The notes: a model not told the origin generated them from the sequence alone. Shown: positions 21,424-34,202, numbered from the stretch's first letter. The stretch is DNA of 64,000 bases from Copromyces sp. CBS 386.78 (GCA_030685235.1 MU839131.1:62001-126000); one strand, 5' to 3'. Translations and numbers: made by a program.

Positions 21424-22787
21424 TTGAATAAGAAGCGTAAAACTATTTATAATACTTTTAACGTTATAGAATTGCGGGGTTTAATTTCTAAGACTTATAG
21501 CGATACTATTAAGGTAGTATTAATAAATTTCGTTGTTTCTTTGAACGCCGGTTATATAGTAGTCGAAAATAAGGATTTTCGTAATTTAATATTATTATTA
21601 AACCCCGCTTTATTAGAAATTATTCCTAAAGGTCGTTTAATAATTTAGAGGTAGTTAGAGGAGAAATATCGTATTAAGAAAGTAAATTTAATATTTTTAC
21701 TTACTAAAACCCTATATAAAATATATATTTCTTTTAATTTTTAAATATTTTTAAACGGTTATACTATAATAGCCGTCGTCGGTTATTTTACTAATATTGC
21801 CGGTTAACTGTATACGTACTTGCTTATAATACCCTACGTTAAGGGTAATTATAATAGTAAAAATATCGGCGCTATATTTTATAATATAATTAGCGATTAT
21901 AATCTTTAAAAAAAGTTCGGTCAATTCTAGTACAATAACGTAAAATTAAATAATAAGGCGATTAAGTACGTATTAGCGCAAGTGGGGATAGATAATATAA
22001 ACGTCGAGGAAGAATTAGGATAGCGCCGCATTCGTTATTTAGGTTATATTATTAATTTAATTATAAAGGCGTTTTTTAAGGGCGATTGCAATAATATTTT
22101 AGGGGGTAATAACGATAAAGATAACGAGAATAGTAATAAAAATAATAATAAGGATATTAGAACGATAGATCGATAGAGGAAGCGGGCTATACTTAATAAA
22201 TTATATTATATTGTATAATTTATTAAAAGGTCCCCGCAAAGGAAGGAAAGTTTTATTTTAATATAATATAAAAATATACCGCCCTATTTGCTTTAAGAAT
22301 TTAATTAGTAACCTTCCCCTTATTATTATTTTTATTATTAATTATTTTTATCTTTATAAGTAACGTATATATTAACGACGAGGACGTAGATTTAATACTT
22401 CTATAAAATAATTTAATATAATAGAATTCCTAGTATTTTATAATCGAATGCGCTCTTCGTTTACGCCCTATTATCGACGTATAGTATTTTTTTAATTAGA
22501 GCGATCTAAATATAATAAAGTAAATGCCCAAGCGAAACGTATTTAATAACTATAATTGGGATATATTCAAAGCGATTTCTAATATCCTTATATTATTTAA
22601 AAAGGCTACTAAACGGTTTAAAGGATTGGAACCCGGGTTAAGCGAAATCCTCCCTACTTTTAAAACTTTAATTGCGAAATTACAAGACTATTATTCTTTA
22701 TACTTTGTTCATTTTGAGGTTGAACTATTTTATAGTCCTTCTATCCTACCCGCCATCGCTAATTACACTAATAATTATAATGAATAA
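21424..22787 (+). pseudogene. hAT transposase remnant, N-terminal and central part
   Basis: Readable blocks include FRNLILLLNPALLEIIPK (about 21571-21624), the region after the BED-type zinc finger in hAT transposases, and WDIFKAISNIL..FKKATKRFKGLE..LSEILPTFKTLIAKLQ from about 22557, the end of the RNase-H-like catalytic domain. Multiple stops and frame changes lie between. A catalytic DDE triad cannot be assigned with confidence because of RIP changes. Confidence 0.8.
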
Positions 22788-22953
22788 TAATATAATATTA
22801 ATAATCCGGTTATAGTTAGATAATTATATTGAAATATAATATTACCTCTACGATATTACAATAGAAAAGTAGATTTACTACAGCTAATTAGAAACGACCC
22901 TCTTCCTTAGCGTCCTTAATAGAATTAGCGTACTTTATATATCCCTATCTTTA

Positions 22954-23163
22954 TATTACAGGGTGAGGCACTGTTGAGGGTAGGGTAGGATATACGTTGT
23001 TGTGCGAAGGAGAGGAAAGGAAGGATGTGTGCGGAGGACTGGCTATATGGGCGAGAACCCTGAAGCTAGGCCGTACGCATATATAACCCTGCACGTGACC
23101 GTGCTACGACGATAGATATAGTGCGAACGTAAGGTAGGTATATTATAGGCTAATCCTATAATA
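22954..23163 (-). repeat. Gypsy 3' LTR (left)
   Basis: 210 bp, same length as the right LTR. The outer half is nearly unmutated; the inner end (GTAAGGTAGGTATATTATAGG) carries C-to-T/G-to-A changes against the right LTR (GCAGGGTGGGCATGTCACAGG read over the same stretch). Confidence 0.92.
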
Positions 23164-26059
23164 CTATCCCCCTTCAAAAGAAGCTTTAGTAACTTTAAAC
23201 GATATATATATAAAATAATAATTTAACCGTTATAATCGTTTAACTCTATTTCCTCTAATATTTTATTATAATTAATAACTTCTATAAGTAGTATCCTACC
23301 TACCCAAATATCTAATAACCTTCGTAATATCTTCCCGCATAGTAAAGTTAAAGATTCTTCTACTTTTTTATTTATCGGTTTAGTCGGTTTACGAACGGTT
23401 GTAATGCTATTTGGCAGCGGGGTAGATATATCGATTACGGTAGCGGTCTTACAGCGTATTAGGCGGGCGGAGCGCCGTCTAGGTGGCTTAGGAGCGGATT
23501 CGGGGGGTTCGGGAGCGGATATAGGGTCGGGAGTAGATACGGGATTGGATACCGGAACGGTATTAATATATTCGGGCTATTATTAAACTTCGGGAAGTAT
23601 TAACTTATTGGGATTTTCTTTGTAGAAGCGTAGGATTATTTTTTCGTAATTAATAACATTAGCTTTAAATTCCTAAGTTGGTTGGTAATCTCCTTTCTAT
23701 TATATACGGTAGTATTAATAAGTATTATTACTTAATTGGGTATAATCGATAAACTTTTCGAAATCCTATTTAATACGTTCCTCGTAATTATTTATACAGA
23801 TTATAATTCTACTATTATTTATTTTAACGTTTATTAAAGTATTTTGGCTAGGGAAGTTTCTACTAATTTAAAGCTGAACTATAGAAATGTAAAAGACGGA
23901 AGCGTATTTTATATTCGAAGGTAGGGCGAAATAAATTATATAAAATTCCGTTCGTATAATTTTGAATAGGTTTTCTTATTGAAGGTAAAATTTTAATATT
24001 GGGCGGCCGTTAGCAAAGTTAATTATATTAAAGAATATTAAATCCCCCTCTTTATATTTAAAGGAATCGATTCGGTAACGATTAATATTATTTTTATACC
24101 GTATTTAAATACGTTTTATTTATTATAATATAAAATTCCAAATTATTTAAAAATAGTCGGCCAATTCGTTAGCCTTATAATATTCTTTTAATTAAACGGG
24201 TAAAAATTTAGGTACGGTAGGGTACGTAGTTCGGTGCCTATTCGAAGATAAAAATTATAGTTGGCGAAGAAGGGCGAAATGCTAATTAATAATAATATTA
24301 TATTATTACTTACAAATTTAGCAAGAGGAAGCTATTTAGTTTAATTAGTTTATACTTAATTAATATAAAAACGAAGGAACTATTTTATTTCTACGTTAAT
24401 ATATTCTATTTGAATGTTAGTTTAGGGGTGGAAAGCGGAGGTTAATTTATAGGTAACGGTTAATTGCTTGTATAAAATATTTTAAAAACGTAAAATAAAT
24501 TACGTACTACAATTAAAGAGGATTATATTTAATAAATTATAAAAGTAGTATACCCGGTTAATAAAGCGATTAATTAATTCTTTAACCTTTAGAATTATTA
24601 TTGGGATATAGTAATGTATTTTAGTTAATTGGTTAACGATAACGGTAATATATTTAAAAGTTTGGCCGAAATAGATATTTAGGGGTAGTAGAGTAATATA
24701 GTTAATAAAAATATTTTTCTATAGGGCGAGCGAAATTTTAGAAGGTTTAAATAAGTTAGCGGATCTTCGTTTTAAAAATTTCGTTTTAATATAAGGGAAA
24801 TATCCTTTATAAAAAATTCTAATATTATAAATTATCCCTTCTTAATAGAAATTGCGTTAAAGAAGGTTATAAATTGTGTTGCGGTTAAAGTGCCCTACGT
24901 TAAGGGAATTATATTAACGGCTAATTAAAATGAATTGAAATTTTTTATTATATAAATTGATAATAACCCTATTATATTATTTAGTAATTCCGTTACTAAT
25001 TACCTAATATTCCGCGAATACTTTATAAAATACTTTTTTAATATTAGGAGTTTATTATTTATAAGTAGGATTCGATAGATAGGAAACGACCTTTTAAAAG
25101 AAAATTAAAGTTTTGTAGTTATTTAAAATAATATTGTTAATATATTTATTATCGTAGTTGCTTATTAAGCGGAGGGTAAAATTTGAAGGGTCGAAATAGC
25201 CGTCTTCGAACTATACGGAATTTAGGAGTACCTATTGACGGGCTATTAAACGATTATTATTAATATTAGTAGGGCGATTGTTAAGTTTACGGTTTAGGGT
25301 ATTAGGGCGAAGATTTTACGAGCCCGGGGTATATTTAATAAGGAAATTGAATTGTAATAGGAATTAGAACTACTTTATATAATACTATATAAATTATTTA
25401 TTAATTATAAACGTTTAAAATTTTTTATAATTTATTAAAATATTAAAAGGCTATTAGGCTCCTTCGAATTTTAATTTCTACTCCTCTAGTACTTTAATAA
25501 TAGCGAACAACTCTTTATTGTATATATTGTAATTATATTTTTAAATTGTATATTTAGACGAAAAATAGGCAATTGGGTAGAAAATGCTATTATTATTGTA
25601 CTAGGAGAGAATACCGCTTATAATTTAATTAGAAGTATTTATTTTAATTACCGTTTTTTTAGACTAATTATAAATCTTTAATACGGGTCCGTTAGTAAAA
25701 ATCCGTTTTAAAATTTCGAAAGCGGAATTATATATAGCAGATTAAAATTATATAGTATCTTTCTTTATAAATTCGTATAACGGTCCTACTATTATTAAAA
25801 AATCTTTAATAAAATAGCGGTAGAAGTTTACGAAATTTAAGAAAGATTATAAAGACTTTTTAAATTAGGGAATTGCCTAATTGGTAACGGCTTTAACCTT
25901 TTCCGGATTTATTTTAATACTTCCCGGTATAATAATAAAGCCTAAATATTTTATTCGTATTATATAAAATTCGTATTTATCAATATTAACGCTAAAGCTT
26001 ACTCTAATTAAATAGTTAAAAACGTCGTTTACGTACCGTTTATAATCTTTAATATTATT

Positions 26060-26190
26060 AGAATAAATTAGGACGTTATCGAAATAAATAATTGTATAAA
26101 CGTCGAAAATATTATAAAAAATATTATAAATATAATTTTAGAAAGCCTTAGGGGCACTTTATAAGCTAAATAGAATTACTAACAATTTAA
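26060..26190 (-). pseudogene. Gypsy reverse transcriptase core, catalytically mutated
   Basis: On the minus strand the catalytic box reads Y-F-D-N-V-L-I-Y (YFDN at 26075-26086), where Gypsy elements have YLDD/YFDD. Just upstream LV..LFSL-stop-SAPKAF corresponds to the conserved LVMPFGLxNAPxxF, with a Gln codon turned to TAA. Both changes are C-to-T/G-to-A transitions at sites expected for RIP. Confidence 0.85.
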
Positions 26191-29100
26191 ATAGATTAAA
26201 CTATATTATAAAAACTATAAGCTATTCGTACCCCTCCTTAATATAGATACGGTTAAAAGCAGTAATAACGTCGAATTTAATAAAAATTTTAGTATAATAA
26301 ATTACGTTAAAGGTTTCTTTAATTAGCGGTAACGGATACTATAATTTAAGGGTAATATTATTAATACTACGGTAGTCTACGTAAACGCGGACTCCTCTTC
26401 CTAATTTCTTTATTAAAAGGACTAGAGCGGATACTTCTAATTATAATGGCCGGATAAACTTCTTCTATAGTATATTATCGATCTATTTCTTAATAATATT
26501 AAATTCGTTGGGGTTAAAAAGGCGTTTGTAAGCGGTTAAGGGTATAGCTCCTAAACGGAATTCAATTTTAAAATTGTAAGAATAATAAGGAGGAAGAGTT
26601 TTAACTCCTTTTTAATAGAAAGTATTTATATAATACTAATATTATCGAAGTAATTTAATTTAAATTTATTCGTTAATTTTAAGGGGTTTATCGGCTTTTT
26701 TATAAAATTTCGTAATATTTTCCGAAGTAACCTTATATAAGGCGATACTATTGGCGGCGAAGTATTAATTAATAACTTCTTCGTACTAGGGAAAATCGGT
26801 ATCCGTACCAGTAATTTTAATAGAATTAGAAATTTTAATAACTTTTAAAGTAGTTACATTACTTTTGCTTACTAAATTATCAATCTAATAATAAAAATTA
26901 TTGCCGAAAAACTTCTTATATCTTTATCCCCTACTTATAAAAACCTCTTTAATTATTTCTAATATAAATTTATTACTAAGGGTAAACGGGTTTAAAATAT
27001 TATACTCTTCTACTAATTAATCCTCCTCTATTATACGTCTAATATCTTCGGTTATATTAGCCCTTATAATATAAATAATTTAGAGGTCGTACTTCTTTGC
27101 CAGTTAATTAAAGGCGGCGGTAAATAACTCTTTAATATTATTAAGGTTAATAAAATTTATTAAAATATAGAAGCGGCGGATTTAAATTCGATAATTTATA
27201 ATAACGGTATAGAACCTTCTAACTACCTAATAAGGTATTAAAACTATCCGTAATAAAAGAAGGAGAATTACACTATAGGGGATTACGTTAAATATAATAA
27301 TTTAATTATGGCCCGTTAGTATTTTACTAATTATAGAGGTTTTTAAGCGGTAAACAATCTAATTTCGAAAGCGGTTAAACCGTTAGTAGGCTACGCGTTT
27401 TATAATTATAGAAATAAAAATATAGTATGGGATATCCGCTTATAATTCGTTAGAATTAAGTTTACTTTCGTTTAAAATTTCTTCGTAAATAACCTTTCTA
27501 AACGCTAAATATATTATATTAAATTAGGTAATTAAGCTAATTATAAAGGCTTCCCGCTTAGTACTAAGGATTCCCTTTAGGAAGTAGCTACGCTTTTTAT
27601 AAACTATAGTAAATTAAAGCGAATTATAAAGCTATAAAATATTTAATAAATAATAAATTAATTATAGGTAGCTTTAAATTACGGGGTTATTTTCGGCTAA
27701 GTTGTAAATAAATAAATTAATAACTTTGTAATAATAATTTATCCCTATTATAAATCTTATAAAATAGGTAATATTACTTTTAGCGGGGCTTCCGTCAGTA
27801 AAGTATAAAATTTTAAATATTATAAATTTGTAGAAGGGAAAATAATAGCGATAAATAAAATATCTATTTATAAAGTTTAAAGCAGTATAATTACTATTAA
27901 TTAGGTTTGAATAATATATTTTATACGATCCATCGGACAATTAAATAAAGAAGTTTAATAAATTAGGGTATTTATAACGGTTATTTACAGAAGATCTATA
28001 AATTTTAATTATATTTAATTGTATAGTAATATTACCCTCCTCTCCCTATCTTATAAATAATTGCCTTTAATTATAATTTAATTTAGAAATTATATATTTC
28101 CCTATTAATTAATATAATTAATTTCGTTACTTTAGATAGAGTTAATAAAACCGAGGACGTATACGGGGATAGGGGTTTATTAATATTGCGGTACTATAAC
28201 GTTATTATTATTAGTTGCTTAAGTATTTATAATATTAATTTAATACTATTAATTATAGTTTTATTAATTATAACCCTATTAATTATAGCCGTATTAGCCC
28301 TATTAAGGAGTAGAATTATTATTATTGCCGCCCTTACCACTACTTCTACTACCGCTTCTACTATTACGACTATTGCGACTACTACGGGTAGAAATAGGGG
28401 GATCTTTATTAAAATTAATGTAGCTACGGTAAGCGGCCGAAAAATAATTCTTACGACTATAATAGGTATATACGCCGGTTTTTATATAATATTTAAAAAT
28501 CTCTTACGAAATTATATTATATATAGTAATATTAATAGCGGATATAGAATTAAGGTTTATTACGTTACCGCCTTAATTAACGGGCTATTCCGTAGATGAG
28601 GTAGTATTATAGTTATTCGAAGAAGACGGTTTATAAAATAGGTTGGCGAACTTTTCGCGGTAGATATTATCCTTATAGCTTTAGGCTAATAAACGGGTTA
28701 TTTAGAATTATTTATTATAATTATTATTAGTAGGAAATAGGTATTAGTAAATAATAATATTATAAATAGCTTTAGTAATTTTATTACGAAGGAAGTATAT
28801 TTTTATAGTATTATTTATATTATATTAATCGATAAGGATAATAAAACGGTCTTCGAAAATAGCCTAGCGTATATTTTTAATTATTTTTAAGTTATTTAAT
28901 TTACGACAAATAATGACGGTAAAATCGGAATTATTATATTTAGTATTAAATTCTTTGAAAAGGTTTATAGCGGTCTTCTATTTTTATTTAGTATTATTAA
29001 TTAAATATTCAAAAATATTAGTTAGCGCCGATTCAATAATTGCAAAAAGGGGGCCTTCGAAGTATTTAACAATATACGAAAAACGTTTAAGCTTAGAAGC

Positions 29101-30032
29101 GAAATAAATCAGTTTATTAATTTAGTATAATTTGACTTTTATATACTAGGAGTAATACTTCTCTACTTTTTCTAATAGAATAGTTCTTTTATTATCGAAT
29201 GGAATAATATACGTACGTAATTATACCGACCTATAGCCGCTATTATTAACGTTCGTAATCGCTATAATAAATATTTTAATTTTTTAAATTTATTTAAATT
29301 GAGCGCGGACCTTATTAATAGTTTTAGCGTACTTATTTTTTTATTTTTAAAAGGATTTAAAGGTATTAGTCTTAAAATCGTTAAAAAATTACTTAAATTC
29401 GTTAATCCCCTATTAGAGTTCGGTATTTCGAATATTCAAACGATCGATCTCTTAGTAGAATTCGGTAAAGTCTTCTTCGGTTTTTTAAATACGCGAACGG
29501 GCTTTAATTACGTTATTATAAATAAGATAGTTGTAAACGAGGGTAATATTATAAAATATTAGGACTAATACGAATGTAAAGGCGTAATTTACGGTATAAT
29601 ATAATAGAATATAAATAGTAGGATTATTATTGAGGTTTATAAGTACTTTAATTAGGGTATTATAAATTATTTAATTTTTAAGGTCGGTAATTTAAAGGGC
29701 GCCAATAACGGTTATTGTAATAAAGTTATTAATAATAACCTATAGCTAGTCCGTTATTAATTATTAAATTAAATATAGATACGGTTATTATTAGAATAGA
29801 TTATTTTAATTAATAGGTATAAGAGGGAAAAAGAAATAAGGTTAATATTTATATTATTTAGTTTGAATTATAATATTTACGACCGAATCTTTATTTGCCC
29901 CGTTTATGAGGGGTCGAATTTTAATCGCGGAGCGATTAATTGCGGATACAATTTAAATAATCTTTTCTATATTAAATATAATTTGAATTTATTTCCCTTA
30001 AGTACGCGTAGCGCAATAGAAGTATAATAAAT

Positions 30033-30242
30033 TATTACGGGGTAAGGTACTGTTGAGGGTAGGGTAGGATATACGTTGTTGTGCGAAGGAGAGGAAAGGA
30101 AGGATGTATGCGGAGGATTGGCTATATAGGCGAGAGCCTTGAAGCTAGGCCGTGTGCGCATATGACCCTGCACGTGACCGTGCTATGACGATGGACATGG
30201 TGCGAGTGCAGGGTGGGCATGTCACAGGCTAATCCTGTGATA
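30033..30242 (-). repeat. Gypsy 5' LTR (right)
   Basis: 210 bp, near-identical to 22954-23163. Its outer (right) end retains unmutated CpA and TpG sites. It is followed by the CTTTA target duplication and then hAT transposase sequence. Confidence 0.92.
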
Positions 30243-30648
30243 CTTTAATTTTAATTTCGATAGGGATTTATTTATTTATACTAATATCGATTTTTCTTTT
30301 ATTAAGTTTAATAAATATATTACCTTATTCGAAAATTCTTTAGCGCATTAAATAGCGATAATTTTATTCTTTAATTATTATAAGCGTAGTATACTTACTT
30401 ACTTTAGGGAAGAGAGAGGTAATAAAATCTTCGAAATTTTTAAAGAATTATTTTATAAATAATATAGTAACGCCGTTATTAATTTAGTTACGTTACTTAT
30501 TAGTATATTAGATTATAATGTAAATCCTTGCTAGATTGAATATTTTTAAGAAAATAGTTTCTATAACGAATTAGGCGAAAATTTTGAACTAAATAACGAA
30601 ATTGACTAATACTTTTCAATAATTATTATTAGAGACAACTTAGTATTC

Positions 30649-30860
30649 GACCCTATTAGATAATGGTTTAATAATAGGGAGAGGTTTTTTCGCCTATTAC
30701 GTATAGTTATCGACTTCCTAACTATACCCGCGATATTATTAAAATGTAAACGTATATTCAATTAAATTCGTTATATTATTGGGCTTTCGAAATACCGTCT
30801 AAATTATACAACTATCGAGATTATCGCTTTATTAAAGAATTGGCGTTGAAAATACTATTT
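30649..30860 (+). pseudogene. hAT transposase remnant, C-terminal dimerisation region
   Basis: Plus-strand reading gives DPIR-stop-WFNNRERFFRL, then IDFLTIPAILLKCKRIF, matching the hAT C-terminal (hATC) region W(W)..R..FP.L..MA.DFLSIPA.S..CER.FS. The stop replaces a Trp or Gln codon. It continues the frame direction of the N-terminal remnant on the other side of the Gypsy insertion. Confidence 0.88.
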
Positions 30861-31049
30861 TATAGTATTGGGGGTTGTTTAGAGCTTTGGGTTTATTGTT
30901 TAGTAGCCCGGAAAAAAAATACCCCGAAATAATATAAGATATTAATATAGTGTAAGATGGGGATCCTTCAAATTAATTTTTGAAAATTTTATGTAAGATA
31001 ACTCAATTTCAGACCCATCTTGACTTGACTTGAATTATGGGCATCACTG

Positions 31050-31057
31050 CATAGCTT
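31050..31057. repeat. hAT target-site duplication, right copy
   Basis: CATAGCTT, identical to 20531-20538. GC content returns to gene-like values immediately afterwards. Confidence 0.9.
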
Positions 31058-31060
31058 CAC

Positions 31061-31140
31061 CTTGTTCCCGATCCGGGCGAGCTGTCCTTCCGGAGCTCTT
31101 CTTGTTCCCGATCCGGGCGAGCTGTCCTTCCGGAGCTCTT
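31061..31140. repeat. Exact tandem duplication of a 40-bp unit
   Basis: 31061-31100 and 31101-31140 are identical (each begins CTTGTTCCCGATCCGGGCGA). The unit has a distant likeness to the 31-bp core on the other side of the hAT element (GTTCC..GGGC..G..G.CC), so the hAT may have landed inside one repeat array. Confidence 0.85.
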
Positions 31141-33037
31141 TAATGGCAGCTTCGGCCTCGTGCTGCAGCATCAAGATCGCAGCTGCATTTGCGACCTTGG
31201 CCGCGTTGCCATCGTGAGGGCTGGAAGCCTGGAACCTCCGCATCGCTCCTTACACACTTTCAGTAGCCCATCGTCCCAACTTTGAGGACATCGAGCCATA
31301 CCAACCGGACAACCGGCCATATGGACCCGACAGAATTCCTGGAAGGTCAGAAAAAATGCGAATCACCATCCCATCACAAGGGGATGAAGGTTCGAGGAGC
31401 AATACCGTTCCATTCTAGCGCCCTCCCTACCTTGGAGAAGTTGTCGGGAAGCGTTTTGAGGAGTGCGGTTGTTGGAGGGGTACTTCTTGTTGGGATACTT
31501 AGGACGCCGGGAGAGAATTCGATGGTGGTTACCTTATCAGCCTTGCAAAGGTGTCGATGGATGGGAGGAAAATTTTGATTTGGTCCAGAGTCTTAGCGGA
31601 AGTGATACAGTCCCATATGAACCAATGGAGGTAGGGCATCTGGAGCGCGGGTGTAGTGGGAGGAACTGATGCCATCAAGATGGTTTACGTCGACGAAGTA
31701 GGCGTGATGATGCTAATGATGGTTCAGGAGGGAAGAAACGAGGGGTTGGGCATTTCACATCCTGGGTCGCTATGTTGTTTGCGACAATGGTTGATCCATT
31801 GCCCGATACTGTCGAAATTAATATTGCATATGTCGCAATAGAACTGAGCCGATATATCCTCCTTATGATCTGACATCCAAGGATTTAAATCGAGCAGAGG
31901 CATAGTAAATCGTACTATCGGGGGTCGGGGCCGGCGAGAAGGAGACCCTAACTGCTGAGCATTTGTTGATTGACATGCCCAAATTTTGAAGCTAGGCGTA
32001 ACCCCGAAGAGTTCAAGGAAAGGCTACGGTTGGGCCTTGAGCAAATGTTTCGCCACATCAACCGCAAAGTGCACTAGTCGATTGCGTTTGGAAGGCATCC
32101 TTGGAGGAGTGGAAAGGCGTGCACCACCAATCCACCATCCCGTCGCAGGATCTGGACTTCGAAGCCGAGTAATCCTCGATTATTGGCATAGCCCTCAACT
32201 GGAGCCATGCTTATGCGTGGGACCACATGATGTTCTTTTTCGAACCGGAGAGTCTTGCGCACCGTCGGGGCGAAAGCGTGAGGTCCACCACCGGGCTGAC
32301 ATTTGGGCAAGGATGCTTGAGTCCCAGCTCCCTCGTGGCTGAGAGCGAACAAGCAGTCCCAACTCCTACAAGCATCCAGAAGGTACACCTTGGAATGCAC
32401 GGCTGGCTCCAGTCCCAACACCGCCTTTGGCCAATACGGCCAAGAGGCTACCCCAAGTTCTAGAAGAACAAATGGGAAGAAGGTGGAGGGGAGCTCCGAA
32501 ACAAATTCATGCACAACGAGTGGGAAATGGGCATGAAACAATAGTTTGACATCAACTCAAACAACAAAAGCTGGTCATTCCCATTCCCCTGGGAATGCAT
32601 GAGCTCTCGAGACCGTCGCAGCTCTACAGGAACCATGCCGAAGATCACCATCACCATCACCGGCGAGGAAGTCAAAGGGCGCCTTTTACACTGTCGTCTA
32701 TAAGATGTTGGATCTCGTAGACGGCCAGGACGCCGCGGTCCCGCGGTCAACGCAAATACAGGAGCTAATCCAATGACACAAACAATGGTTACCTCTATAT
32801 TCACGAAGGGCCCGACTGCGGCCAGCAGAGACGGACATTTTCACCATCTTGATAACATATCCCTTTCTTCTCTCGGGAAGCCCAAGCAAACTAGGGGTAA
32901 ATAGGTAGCTCTCAGGACCGTTTTGCCATCAATAATTTCACTCTGCCAAAGAAGAGATCCGCAGTACCCAAGTTGAAGCGCTTGGAAGATGCCGGCGAGG
33001 ATCTTATAACGAATATAGAGCATAAATATAGAGAAAG
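31141..33037. other. Gene-poor region with disrupted reading frames
   Basis: GC content is normal and not RIP-like, but frames are short and overlap. A plus-strand stretch around 32098-32690 reads with protein-like composition across stops (for example WSHAYAWDHMMFFFEPE, then TMPKITITITGEEVKG) and may be a decayed gene, as may a minus-strand Ala/Glu-rich frame at 31058-31243. No family recognised. Confidence 0.35.
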
Positions 33038-33435
33038 TCTTTTCGCACCGCCGCAAATGTCTTTTCGCACCGCTATCAAAAAAGGCTTTTAGAAGTAACT
33101 CAGCTAAATTAAGGCCGTAGTATATAAAAAGTATATCGGAATTTTTATTTATTTTCCCTCTACAATATGATGTATCCGGCGTACTTAGGCGCCCTCTATA
33201 GCCCTTAGTACACAATAAAAGAAGAAGAAACTATTTATTTACTTTAAATTTGGAATATTTGTATTGAGTCTTTCCTTCAAGCAGATACGTCCACGGCAAC
33301 TAGACTATAAAATAGAATAGAAAATTACAAAAATTCTAGTACTATTTTATACCGACAACGTCTTTTTTAGCAAAGTTATACCTAGTAGTATTTTGGACGG
33401 CGGTGTATAAAGACATTTGCGGCGGTGCGAAAAGA
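33038..33435. mobile_element. Short inverted-repeat element (MITE-like), about 400 bp
   Basis: A perfect 26-bp inverted repeat starting CTTTTCGCACCGCCGCAAAT lies at 33039-33064 and 33409-33434. On the left the TCTTTTCGCACCGC unit occurs twice in tandem (from 33038 and from about 33060). The interior is AT-rich and non-coding. No convincing target-site duplication was found, so the outer limits are approximate. Confidence 0.7.
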
Positions 33436-33599
33436 AATATACTCCTACTTCCTTGCGCAATGGGACGATGGAATGGAGGCGACCGTCAGAACTGCGATGG
33501 ACGAGATGCTGAAAACCATCATCGACGACGCAGTCGCTACCTACAATGACAATAGGCACTCGGGCACCCCGCGCATCAAATCCAGCGGACTGAAGCTGA

Positions 33600-34003
33600 A
33601 GGCATACGGAGTCTGGGTATGCCACATGCGTGACACCGGCCTCCTGGACACTAATGGATGAAGGCGCTGGATTGATCTGCACAAAAAGACTTACCACCCC
33701 CATCTCCTCATCGACCACGTACCGTCTCGATGGCACGATACTAGTGCTCGACCACTCTTGGAGGCAGCGGCCATCATCAGTTAAGTTGCCGCGGGCCGGT
33801 AAGCCGCCCTCGATGCGAATGCATGGCGGACCCCACGGGACTGTAACGTTGGGGTTGCCGAAGCGGTTGAAGTTAGCGTCTCCCACTGCTTGGATCTCGG
33901 CGTAAGTGTTTCGGGCTGAAGAGTTGGCGGGGATGACGGGCCAGTCTTCTTGGCTTTTGTTGCTGTGGGCGTGACTGCCAGAAGAATTGGCGGACGGAAT
34001 CAC
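33600..34003 (-). pseudogene. DUF8021-like fungal protein fragment
   Basis: The minus-strand reading WPVIPANSSARNTYAEIQA, then DANFNRFGNPNVTVPWGPPC, IRIEGG and RRYVVDEEMGVVSLFVQ matches the C-terminal half of a widespread fungal secreted-protein domain (DUF8021), including the central PWGPPC..EGG and RYVVDEE phrases. The final strand that should follow (a phrase ending in a VHT-like segment) is garbled, the N-terminal half and signal peptide are absent, and an inverted-repeat element lies immediately downstream. Probably a remnant of a larger gene broken by rearrangement. Molecular function of the domain is unknown. Confidence 0.65.
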
Positions 34004-34202
34004 CGGGAAGTGGCGACCACTGGAGGATGAGGCCGAATCAAGGCAACCTGATATATTGATAGAAAACGCAGCTCATAAGTCATGTCGGTTCTGTGTACTT
34101 GAAAGGCGCAACGCATCTCGCCAGTCATCCTCCAAAAATCTCAAAACACACCTGTTCCACCGTTCAATGTGGCTCCAACAGCTGACCTTACTGTTGAGAT
34201 GC

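Larger units (their letters stand above)
22954..30242 (-). mobile_element. Ty3/Gypsy LTR retrotransposon, complete but RIP-mutated
   Basis: Two 210-bp LTRs (22954-23163 and 30033-30242) flank 6.9 kb, with a 5-bp target duplication CTTTA at 22949-22953 and 30243-30247. The LTR ends TATTACAGG..CCTGTGATA are inverted. Reverse transcriptase reads on the minus strand, so the 5' LTR is on the right. A purine tract (GAAGGGGGATAG on the minus strand) lies against the left LTR, as expected for the polypurine tract. No confident primer-binding site was identified. The interior is full of stops created by loss of CpA. Confidence 0.92.
20539..31049 (+). mobile_element. hAT-family DNA transposon, RIP-mutated, split by a Gypsy element
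   Basis: Left end TAGTGATGCCCATAATTCAA and right end, in reverse complement, CAGTGATGCCCATAATTCAA match the YARNG start of hAT ends. Weaker inverted similarity continues for about 130 bp. The 8-bp duplication CATAGCTT flanks the element. Removing the nested Gypsy (22954-30242 plus one 5-bp duplication) leaves 3217 bp, a normal hAT length. Transposase remnants read on the plus strand on both sides of the Gypsy. The DNA is strongly AT-rich and CpA-poor, with stop codons where CAA or TGG would be expected, so the element is inactive by RIP. Confidence 0.92.

Noticed and set aside
28186..28599. Plus-strand 137-codon Ile-rich frame inside the Gypsy element
   Set aside because: Opposite to the direction of the element and of the composition expected from AT-rich RIP sequence; the minus strand reads as a basic, gag-like stretch here.
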